A stretch of DNA of 8,901 nucleotides, taken from NCBI GenBank assembly GCA_049801375.1, contig JBARKJ010000099.1, forward strand, positions 1 to 8,901, written 5' to 3'. Both the position numbers and the translations under genes were made by a program. Under the pieces are notes generated by a model, which had not been told where the DNA came from, did not search any database, and saw nothing but the letters and a program-made list of their open reading frames with translations. How positions within the stretch are numbered: the first letter of the stretch is position 1; each line of letters begins with the position of its first letter. The stretch is from JBARKJ01 sp049801375. GTDB lineage: Bacteria > Nitrospirota > JACRHJ01. Of the stretch, positions 1 through 4,923 are shown in pieces.

Positions 1-120
1 GCCGTTGCCACCACCGTTGCCGCCGCCGCCGTTGCCACCACCGTAGCCGCCGCCGCCGTTGCCACCGCCGTTGCCGCCGCCACCGTTGCCACCACCACCG
101 TTGCCGCCGCCGCCACCGCC
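1..120 (-). repeat. Gly/Asn-rich coding repeat in the pilin tail
   Basis: These forty codons encode six Gly followed by Asn-Gly3 or Asn-Gly4 units, with one Tyr in place of Asn. On the plus strand this appears as runs of gcc and acc triplets broken by gtt. It is a low-complexity tandem codon repeat that is in frame with the pilin and continues beyond the window. Such tracts can change in unit number by slippage or recombination. Confidence 0.85.
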
Positions 121-309
121 ATGAATCACCAAAGCCGTCTGAGCCTTGCCATAGGCGGAGTTTGTATTATTGCCGAGAAGTGTCAGTGCGACGAAGGCCG
201 CGGCTGCAATCAGCATGAGGAGAAGGGCGTATTCCACCATGGCTTGCCCTCTCTTATCCCTTTTGAAGCTTGCATGAGAAGCCGCAAGCGCAAGGATCAT
301 CTTTTTCAT
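1..309 (-). CDS. flp: Flp/type IVb pilin with Gly/Asn-rich tail (partial, runs off left edge)
   Basis: This is the major pilin of a Tad (Flp) pilus, made as a prepilin and assembled in the inner membrane. Reading leftward from ATG at 309, 103 codons stay open to the window edge, so the C-terminus is missing. The leader (residues 1-21) is short and basic and ends in KRG. It is followed by QAMVEYALLL, the Flp signature: a prepilin-peptidase site after G21, with Glu at mature position 5 and Tyr at 6. Residues 27-46 form the hydrophobic helix. The pilin-like part ends near residue 63, and residues 64-103 are only Gly with regularly spaced Asn and one Tyr. Flp pilins are usually about 50-80 residues, so the tail is an extension. 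A purine-rich GGGGGA lies just upstream of the start. The gene is transcribed divergently from tadE, probably from the promoter at 465-493. The family call is firm; full length and tail function are unknown. Confidence 0.88.
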   Translation of the reverse strand, partial: MKKMILALAASHASFKRDKRGQAMVEYALLLMLIAAAAFVALTLLGNNTNSAYGKAQTALVIHGGGGGGNGGGGNGGGGNGGGNGGGGYGGGNGGGGNGGGNG

Positions 310-383
310 GATATCCCCCAAGTAAAAGGGTATTGGATTGGTTTAAAACCTGGGCCTTAGTGAAACTGGCAGGCTGAAGTGGA

Positions 384-410
384 TCTAATTCAAGATGGTT
401 CTAATTCAAG
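384..410. repeat. 11-bp direct repeat, period 16, in the flp leader
   Basis: TCTAATTCAAG occurs at 384-394 and again at 400-410, separated by 5 bp. A looser TCCTGCT pair follows at 415-421 and 429-435. The repeats lie in the predicted untranslated leader of flp, between its promoter and its start codon. They could be protein-binding sites or part of RNA structure; nothing decides between these. Confidence 0.5.
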
Positions 411-464
411 TAGTTCCTGCTCGGATGGTCCTGCTAATCTAGCATCGCCATGATGTTAACTTAT

Positions 465-493
465 ATAATAACTTGACATTCGGGTCTTGTCAA
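465..493 (-). promoter_or_regulatory. Sigma70-type promoter for flp
   Basis: Read on the minus strand: TTGACA (493-488), a 17-bp spacer, then TATTAT (470-465). This is a perfect -35 and a 5/6 -10 at ideal spacing. The predicted start near 458 gives a leader of about 150 nt before the pilin ATG at 309. TTGACA also occurs on the plus strand at 473-478, forming an inverted repeat over the -35 and spacer where a regulator could bind. Confidence 0.65.
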
Positions 494-526
494 AGGCATT
501 AGAAACGTAATTATGTTGGAACCGAT

Positions 527-555
527 TTGACGTTAATGACTATATCTGATATTTT
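527..555 (+). promoter_or_regulatory. Sigma70-type extended -10 promoter for the tadE-tadE-tadG operon
   Basis: TTGACG (527-532), a 17-bp spacer, then TATTTT (550-555), with TG one base before the -10 as in extended -10 promoters. The predicted start is near 562, giving a leader of about 110 nt. The element lies wholly within the 47-bp exact repeat that also precedes the gene at 3286, which supports a regulatory role. Confidence 0.6.
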
Positions 556-673
556 ATTATTCGGAGGCGCATCGTCTTCCGAAAGCTTTTTGTACATCTT
601 AGCGATAAGAGTCCCTTCAGCATTTCGCTTAAAATAGTATTCCCCGAAAACCTGCTGGAGGTGACACCATATT

Positions 674-1180
674 ATGAACAAAAAATCCGCTCAGAGAATT
701 ATACCGTTGCGAGATAAAAGGGGCCAAACCCTCGTAGAGTTTGCATTGATTCTGCCCTTACTTTTTTTAATGCTTTTTGGCCTGATAGAACTGAGCGTAA
801 TGTTTTACGTGAACCTCACCATGCAGAATGCCGTCCGGCAAGGCGCCCGCACAAGCGTGGTAGGAAGCAGCTCCGGCGGCCCGACCCAGCGGACAGCGCT
901 TATACAAGCTATAAAGGACAGCTCCAACGGGCTTTATGACAAGGACGCACATGGCGCGCCGCAGCTTACCACCTATATCGTAACGCCGGGCAACTCGACG
1001 TTTACCAACTTCACCGGCGCCAACATCGGCGGCGCGGGGCAGATAGTCATGGTCCGGCTCGATTATACCTGGCCCCTCCTTACCCAAATATTAAGTCCTT
1101 TCTTCGCGAACGACGAGTACAGTTTCACCGTGAAAGCGACCATGCGGAACGAACGGTTCCTATCCAGCGGTGGAGGATGA
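674..1180 (+). CDS. tadE: TadE-like pseudopilin
   Basis: A minor pilin-like protein of the Tad pilus assembly machine, anchored in the inner membrane and processed by prepilin peptidase in this family. The 168 residues begin with a basic leader ending DKRG. This is followed by QTLVEFALILPLL, which gives a cleavage site after G17, Glu at mature position 5, and one hydrophobic helix (about residues 20-46). The remainder is a polar periplasmic domain ending in a Gly tail. The start is fixed by GGAGGTGA at 657-664, 9 nt before ATG. It is the first gene of a three-gene operon, and its stop lies inside the ribosome binding and start region of the next gene. The family assignment (TadE-like domain) is strong. 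It could equally be named TadF, since the two families are alike at the N-terminus. Confidence 0.88.
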   Translation: MNKKSAQRIIPLRDKRGQTLVEFALILPLLFLMLFGLIELSVMFYVNLTMQNAVRQGARTSVVGSSSGGPTQRTALIQAIKDSSNGLYDKDAHGAPQLTTYIVTPGNSTFTNFTGANIGGAGQIVMVRLDYTWPLLTQILSPFFANDEYSFTVKATMRNERFLSSGGG

Positions 1181-1182
1181 CC

Positions 1183-1731
1183 ATGAAGACCAAGGCTTGT
1201 CGCATATTGCATGGATCAGCGGGCCAGGCCCTGGTGGAAACGGCCCTTGTGCTGCCCTTGCTGGTCCTTCTTGTCATAGGCGTGTTCGAGTTATCGCGCT
1301 CCATCCAGGCAAATAACATAGTAGTCAACATGAGCAGAGAAGCCGCCAACCTTGTGTCCCGGGGGGACGTATCGCCCCAGTACGCAATGGACGCCGTGGG
1401 CGAGACGGCGCAGCCGCTGGACATGACCCAGCACGGGATGACATATATCACCAAGGTCCAGGGCGTGATGAAGGACGGTACGGTGCAGACGGTTGTAGTG
1501 AGCCCGTCCGACCAGTACAAATGGGCAAAGGGCAACTACAACGTGGCCAGCAAACTCGGGACTCCCAGTGGAACAAACTTCCCAGTGACCATCCCCGACG
1601 GACGCGGCGGTAACCTTAAACTCGGTAGCGGCGAGGTGGCTTACGTGGCCGAGGTCTTTTATGATTATCAGGTCACGTTCGGAACTGAGTTTCCATGGGA
1701 GCCAACGATATACTCAATGTCGATATTTTAA
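1183..1731 (+). CDS. Second TadE/TadF-like pseudopilin
   Basis: The 182-residue protein resembles its upstream neighbour: a short leader ending SAG, then QALVETALVLPLLVLL. This gives a predicted prepilin-peptidase site after G14, Glu at mature position 5, and one membrane helix over about residues 18-37. The periplasmic part (about 38-182) is polar and ends in an aromatic stretch. ATG at 1177 overlaps the upstream stop but abuts GGAGG (1172-1176) with no spacing. ATG at 1183 has a normal 6-nt spacing and is preferred. With tadE and tadG it matches the usual trio of TadE, TadF and TadG envelope proteins that support Flp pilus assembly. Whether it is TadE or TadF in the strict sense cannot be decided here. 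Confidence 0.85.
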   Translation: MKTKACRILHGSAGQALVETALVLPLLVLLVIGVFELSRSIQANNIVVNMSREAANLVSRGDVSPQYAMDAVGETAQPLDMTQHGMTYITKVQGVMKDGTVQTVVVSPSDQYKWAKGNYNVASKLGTPSGTNFPVTIPDGRGGNLKLGSGEVAYVAEVFYDYQVTFGTEFPWEPTIYSMSIF

Positions 1732-1750
1732 AGTACCCAAAGGAGCGTTT

Positions 1751-3112
1751 ATGAAAACGAAAGAACAAGATGGACAGGTATTAGTCCTCGTAGCCCTGTC
1801 AATGGTAGCTCTTATGGCCATTGTAGGATTAGCCATAGACGGAGGGATCGCCTACGGGGTAAAGGCCAAGCTGAGCAGCGCCGAGGACGCGGCCGCCATT
1901 GCAGCCGCTGATGCGACTGGCGACAGCTCCGGTGGCTATGCAGCCGCAATAGCCGCCGGCACGGCGCGTTTTTACGCCAATTTCCCTGCAGGATACCTCA
2001 AGTCCACCCCCTCCGCCCCGACAATAACTGTGCAGCCCGACACCCCCAAGGCGGGGGAGATACAGGTCACCGTAACCGCGAGCGCGACGGCGCCGACATA
2101 TTTCATGCAGGTCCTGGGCCTCAACCAGGTGAGCGCGACCTCCACGGCGCAGACAGTCAAGAGTACCCTTGACATGGTCCTTGTCATCGACAACACGGGC
2201 TCGCTGGCCCCTGTCGGTTCGTCGGTCATAAGTGCGGCCCAATCCTTCATCGACAAATTCAATCCGACCACGGACAGGATAGGCCTGGTAAACTTCGCCG
2301 AGGGCTCCAACGTTGCGGTCCCTATATACACGGTGGCCAGAGGGTTCGACAAGTCGGCGATTGATAGCGCCATAAGTTCCATGAACTTCACCGGCAGCAC
2401 CAACTACTCCGCGGCCTTCTATCAGGCCAGGGCCCAGCTCGACAGCATACCCGTGTCGAGCCAGTCGAGCCGCAGAGTCATAGTGTTCTTCTCCGACGGC
2501 TCTCCAAATTCCTTCTCGTCCACTTTCACATGGGGATCTGCACAACAAACCGGGGTTATTTGTTCCCAGGACCCCCCTATCTACGCATTCCCACCCCCCT
2601 ACCCCTTTGGCCTTTACAGAACAGACGTTCTTAACTCTATGTTACAGGGATACAACGCGTACCAGATTTACCCGTATGTAACGACCCTGCCCCAATATTT
2701 CAACCTGGGCGCCGGTATCGGCGACGGCACCTACCACGTGGCGCCTAACCCGCCGCCGGGGACGGGCATGGCCGGGAGGCCCGTAATTGCAAGTTACCTG
2801 GGTGACTCGAACAAGGGCTTTGAGGACGTGAACAATGCGGCAAGGAATCTCCCGGAAGAGATGGCGAACAACGCCAGGGCGGCGGGCATATACGTCTTCA
2901 CGCTCGGCTATGGCCCTGATCTTACCGTAGCGAAGAACTGGGGGAACCTCGAAACAGGCAACGCCGTCCTTATGAACATGGCCAACGACACTTCGGCGCC
3001 CAACCATGGCTCGGATCAGCTGACCGGGGCTTATGTCTATGCGGCGGATGCGACGGAAATGCAAGGGGCCTTTGAAGAGATAGCGAGCCAGATGCTCCGG
3101 CTGACGCGGTGA
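1751..3112 (+). CDS. tadG: TadG-like protein with von Willebrand factor A domain
   Basis: A 453-residue envelope protein of the Tad pilus locus. The N-terminus (about residues 8-37, GQVLVLVALSM onward) is the TadE/G-like membrane anchor, but it has Val rather than Glu at the position equivalent to pseudopilin Glu5. A VWA domain starts near residue 140. Its MIDAS residues are visible: DNTGS at 147-151, Thr within TGSTNY at 214-219, and Asp in FFSDG at 246-250, so metal binding looks intact. Residues about 254-355, after the FSDG strand, form a long insertion rich in Tyr, Pro, Phe and Gly. The fold resumes at about 358-440, with YVFTLGYG at 381-388. The reading frame is open upstream to 1661, but AGGAG at 1741-1745 sits 5 nt before ATG 1751 and the upstream residues overlap the previous gene, so 1751 is chosen. 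It is the last gene of the tad operon here. Confidence 0.87.
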   Translation: MKTKEQDGQVLVLVALSMVALMAIVGLAIDGGIAYGVKAKLSSAEDAAAIAAADATGDSSGGYAAAIAAGTARFYANFPAGYLKSTPSAPTITVQPDTPKAGEIQVTVTASATAPTYFMQVLGLNQVSATSTAQTVKSTLDMVLVIDNTGSLAPVGSSVISAAQSFIDKFNPTTDRIGLVNFAEGSNVAVPIYTVARGFDKSAIDSAISSMNFTGSTNYSAAFYQARAQLDSIPVSSQSSRRVIVFFSDGSPNSFSSTFTWGSAQQTGVICSQDPPIYAFPPPYPFGLYRTDVLNSMLQGYNAYQIYPYVTTLPQYFNLGAGIGDGTYHVAPNPPPGTGMAGRPVIASYLGDSNKGFEDVNNAARNLPEEMANNARAAGIYVFTLGYGPDLTVAKNWGNLETGNAVLMNMANDTSAPNHGSDQLTGAYVYAADATEMQGAFEEIASQMLRLTR

Positions 3113-3140
3113 TATAAGTATCTGAATTATTGTATTAATA

Positions 3141-3159
3141 TGCGCCCTTGCCGGGCGCA
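3141..3159 (+). terminator. Hairpin after tadG, possible terminator
   Basis: TGCGCCC (3141-3147) and GGGCGCA (3153-3159) form a perfect 7-bp GC-rich stem with a 5-nt loop, 29 nt after the tadG stop. No T-run follows on either strand, so an intrinsic terminator is uncertain. It may instead protect the 3' end or separate tadG from the promoter copy downstream. Confidence 0.4.
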
Positions 3160-3170
3160 GGTCAGCCCAT

Positions 3171-3199
3171 ATAATAACGTCGCATTCTGATTTAATCAA
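3171..3199 (-). promoter_or_regulatory. Leftward promoter-like element antisense to tadG
   Basis: On the minus strand: TTGATT (3199-3194), a 17-bp spacer, then TATTAT (3176-3171). This is the counterpart of the flp promoter in copy 1, with the same spacing and the same -10. No minus-strand gene follows, so any transcript would run antisense into the 3' end of tadG. It may be a leftover of the duplication. Confidence 0.4.
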
Positions 3200-3236
3200 A
3201 CCGCCATAATAACCGGGATTAGGTCAGAATGCCGAT

Positions 3237-3265
3237 TTGACGTTAATGACTATATCTGATATTTT
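3237..3265 (+). promoter_or_regulatory. Sigma70-type extended -10 promoter for the AAA+ gene
   Basis: The TTGACG-N17-TATTTT arrangement with TG before the -10 is identical to that at 527-555. The predicted start (about 3272) falls just at the ribosome binding site GGAGG (3273-3277), 8 nt before ATG 3286, so the leader would be only about 14 nt. That is very different from the tadE leader, which starts from the same promoter sequence. Confidence 0.6.
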
Positions 3266-3285
3266 ATTATTCGGAGGCATTAAAT

Positions 3286-4689
3286 ATGAATATAAAATTC
3301 GGTGAAAAACTTATACGGGCGGGAGTCGTGAATAAAAATCAGATAACCGCGGCCTTGAGGGAGCAGTCGCTCAGAGGGGGGAGTCTCGGCCAGAACCTGA
3401 CCCGCCTCGGATTCGCCTCGGAAACGGAGATAAATTCATTTATCGAACCGTTGCCGCCGCCGCCGTCGTCCGCGGAGGAGACCGGCCTTAAAAGGGACTT
3501 CCTCATCGAACTCGCGCTGAAGCAGGTCTTCTACCTGGGGACCTTTACCATCCCTGAACTCTCCGAGAGGCTGAAGCTGCCCCACAACATCATAACCGGG
3601 CTGGTCCAGGATATGAGGCAGAGCAAGTTCTGCGAAGTAAAAGGCGGCTCCGCGTATCAAAGCGTCACGTATTCGTTCTCCGTCACTGCCGAAGGCAGGA
3701 ACAGGGCTATGGAGCTGCTGGAGAAGAATTCATACGTGGGGCCGGCGCCCGTGCCGCTCCAGGACTACTGGATGATGGCTGAACGCAATACGGTGCGGAA
3801 CGTCTGCCTGAACCGGGCCGATATGGAGCGGGCCTTTTCGCCCTACGTGGTAACGGAGCGGCTGTTTGACCAGTTCGGCGCGGCGGTGAATTCGGGCAAA
3901 TCAATGTTTGTTTACGGACCGGCGGGCAACGGGAAGACGGTCTTAGCTGAGGCCCTGGGGCGCGTCATGGAAGAGGTCGTATGCATACCCCATGCGGTCG
4001 CTGTGGAGCGCGAGCTGATACGGGTTTACGACCCCGTAAACCATCGGGCGGCAGAGGACGGCGCTCATGGCAATTACGACCAGCGGTGGGTGTTGTGCAA
4101 GAGACCCATCGTCATGGTGGGCGGAGAGCTGACGCTTAAGATGCTCGACCTCGATTTCAGCCCCATACATAAATTCTACGAGGCCCCTTTTCAGATGAAG
4201 GCAAACGGAGGCGTCTTTATCATCGACGACTTTGGCCGCCAGATGATAAGGCCCCGGGACCTCTTAAACCGCTGGATAGTCCCGTTGGAGAGAAGAAGCG
4301 ATTTCCTGACACTGCACACGGGCAAAAAGTTCGAAATACCTTTCGACGAGCTTGTCATATTCGCCACGAACCTCGAACCCAGGGAACTTGCCGACGAGGC
4401 TTTCCTGCGCCGCATCCATTACAAGATACGGGTTGACCACCCCTCGGCGGGCGAGTTCAAGGAAATATTCAGGCGGGTGTGCGCCGACAAGGGCATCGAA
4501 TATTCGGAAGAGGCCGTGGATTATCTCTTAAATGAGCGTTACGCCAAGACGGGCACAAAATTAAACGCCTGTCATCCACGGGATATCGTCGAGCAGATAA
4601 TCGACATATCGAAATACAAAAAAATGAAGCCCGTCCTGACGATGGACATCCTGCAGGAGGTATGGAATAATTATTTTATAGAACGATAA
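3286..4689 (+). CDS. AAA+ ATPase with MshEN-like N-terminal and winged-helix domains
   Basis: A 467-residue, probably cytoplasmic ATPase of unknown role. Residues 3-53 resemble the N-terminal MshEN/GspE_N repeat of secretion and pilus ATPases. There is one good unit (FGEKLIRAGVV then ITAALREQ) and a weaker second (SLGQNLTRLGFASETEI). A Pro-rich linker follows at 56-60. Residues about 70-150 look like a winged helix (IPELSERLKLPHNIITGLVQDM, then a strand pair). The AAA+ domain spans about 180-465: Walker A GPAGNGKT at 211-218, Walker B VFIIDDFG at 310-317, sensor-1 FATN at 359-362, a candidate arginine finger in FLRRI at 373-377, and HPRDI at 430-434 in the sensor-2 region. It is not a GspE/TadA motor ATPase, because the Asp-box and His-box signatures of that family are absent. 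GGAGG lies 8 nt before the start. The promoter duplicates that of tadE, suggesting co-expression. Family-level ATPase assignment is firm; cyclic-di-GMP binding by the N-terminus is only possible. Confidence 0.85.
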   Translation: MNIKFGEKLIRAGVVNKNQITAALREQSLRGGSLGQNLTRLGFASETEINSFIEPLPPPPSSAEETGLKRDFLIELALKQVFYLGTFTIPELSERLKLPHNIITGLVQDMRQSKFCEVKGGSAYQSVTYSFSVTAEGRNRAMELLEKNSYVGPAPVPLQDYWMMAERNTVRNVCLNRADMERAFSPYVVTERLFDQFGAAVNSGKSMFVYGPAGNGKTVLAEALGRVMEEVVCIPHAVAVERELIRVYDPVNHRAAEDGAHGNYDQRWVLCKRPIVMVGGELTLKMLDLDFSPIHKFYEAPFQMKANGGVFIIDDFGRQMIRPRDLLNRWIVPLERRSDFLTLHTGKKFEIPFDELVIFATNLEPRELADEAFLRRIHYKIRVDHPSAGEFKEIFRRVCADKGIEYSEEAVDYLLNERYAKTGTKLNACHPRDIVEQIIDISKYKKMKPVLTMDILQEVWNNYFIER

Positions 4690-4700
4690 AAATGAATTTC

Positions 4701-4730
4701 TTGACTATCCCACCTGAATTTTTATATAAT
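4701..4730 (+). promoter_or_regulatory. Strong sigma70-type promoter upstream of the DUF202-array genes
   Basis: TTGACT (4701-4706), an 18-bp spacer, then a perfect TATAAT (4725-4730). It begins 11 bp after the stop of the AAA+ gene. The predicted start near 4737 gives a leader of about 185 nt. It does not resemble the duplicated promoter, so the downstream operon can be expressed independently of the AAA+ gene, or in addition to read-through from it. Confidence 0.65.
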
Positions 4731-4736
4731 ACAAAG

Positions 4737-4923
4737 GATTAGCCCCCGGCAACCCGGCAACGGGCGTCCGGGGCATTGGCAACCGGCATACGGGCTACCA
4801 GTGGGCATTGGGAACCAGCATCAGCATGGGGCATCCCGGCAGCCCGGCCCCCGGGCCGGTTTTCCGGCTATTTGAGTTTTTCTTATTATTTTCAGAGTGT
4901 TATCGAGAAAGCCTGACCCTTAA
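4737..4923 (+). other. GC-rich structured leader with internal repeats
   Basis: No gene is supported here. The first hairpin (4744-4773) has an outer stem CCCCGG/CCGGGG, a symmetric 3-nt by 3-nt internal loop, and an inner CCCG/CGGG stem closed by a GCAA (GNRA-type) tetraloop. A 20-bp unit at 4770-4789 recurs at 4802-4821 with 17 of 20 bases equal. A second hairpin, GCCCGG-CCC-CCGGGC, lies at 4842-4856, and CCGG-TTTT-CCGG at 4856-4867. The last 55 nt are AT-rich. I do not recognise a known riboswitch. It could be a regulatory leader, an attenuator, or simply a hairpin-rich repeat. Confidence 0.5.

Larger units (their letters stand above)
463..568. repeat. Duplicated divergent promoter region, copy 1
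   Basis: The last 47 bp (522-568) match 3232-3278 exactly. Upstream, the pair shares atataataac (463-472 and 3169-3178), then CATTC and TCAAA blocks at the same 13-bp offset (477 and 490 here; 3183 and 3196 in copy 2). The rest has diverged. The copy contains a promoter on each strand and sits between flp and tadE. Confidence 0.85.
310..673. other. Divergent intergenic control region between flp and tadE
   Basis: This 364-bp stretch has no supported gene. From left to right it holds the flp leader, an 11-bp direct repeat (384-394 and 400-410), the flp promoter on the minus strand (465-493), a short inverted repeat TTGACA-N9-TGTCAA (473-493), the plus-strand promoter (527-555), an apparently unused GGAGG at 563-567, an approximately 100-nt tadE leader, and the tadE ribosome binding site at 657-664. 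The inverted repeat covers the -35 and part of the spacer of the flp promoter, so it could be an operator. That last point is inference. Confidence 0.6.
3169..3278. repeat. Duplicated divergent promoter region, copy 2
   Basis: Partner of 463-568. The final 47 bp (3232-3278) are identical to 522-568, including the promoter and the GGAGG at 3273-3277. Further upstream the shared blocks atataataac, CATTC and TCAAA keep their order and nearly their spacing (110 bp here against 106 bp in copy 1). This copy lies between tadG and the AAA+ gene, which are in the same orientation, so only its rightward half has an obvious target. Confidence 0.85.

Noticed and set aside
1..120. CRISPR or microsatellite array at the left edge
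   Set aside because: The repeats are codon-periodic, lack spacers, and read in frame as the Gly/Asn tail of the pilin.
121..360. Plus-strand 79-codon reading frame at the left end
   Set aside because: It lies antisense to the Flp pilin gene, whose leader, cleavage site and hydrophobic helix are clear. It has no ribosome binding site or recognisable domain.
1177..1182. ATG 1177 as the start of the second pseudopilin
   Set aside because: It touches the GGAGG at 1172-1176 with no spacing; ATG 1183, two codons later, has normal spacing.
1360..1368. RGD tripeptide in the second pseudopilin as an integrin-type adhesion motif
   Set aside because: A single tripeptide is expected by chance and there is no supporting context.
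1829..2548. 239-codon minus-strand frame opposite tadG
   Set aside because: The plus-strand frame encodes an intact TadG anchor and VWA MIDAS. The minus-strand product is low in recognisable features and lacks a start context.
3286..4689. AAA+ gene as the Tad motor ATPase TadA/CpaF
   Set aside because: It lacks the Asp-box and His-box signatures of the GspE/TadA family. Its Walker A/B and sensor layout is that of a classical AAA+ protein.
4737..4923. Cyclic-di-GMP (GEMM) riboswitch in the leader
   Set aside because: The conserved GEMM-I core sequences are not present; only generic GC hairpins and a GNRA loop are seen.
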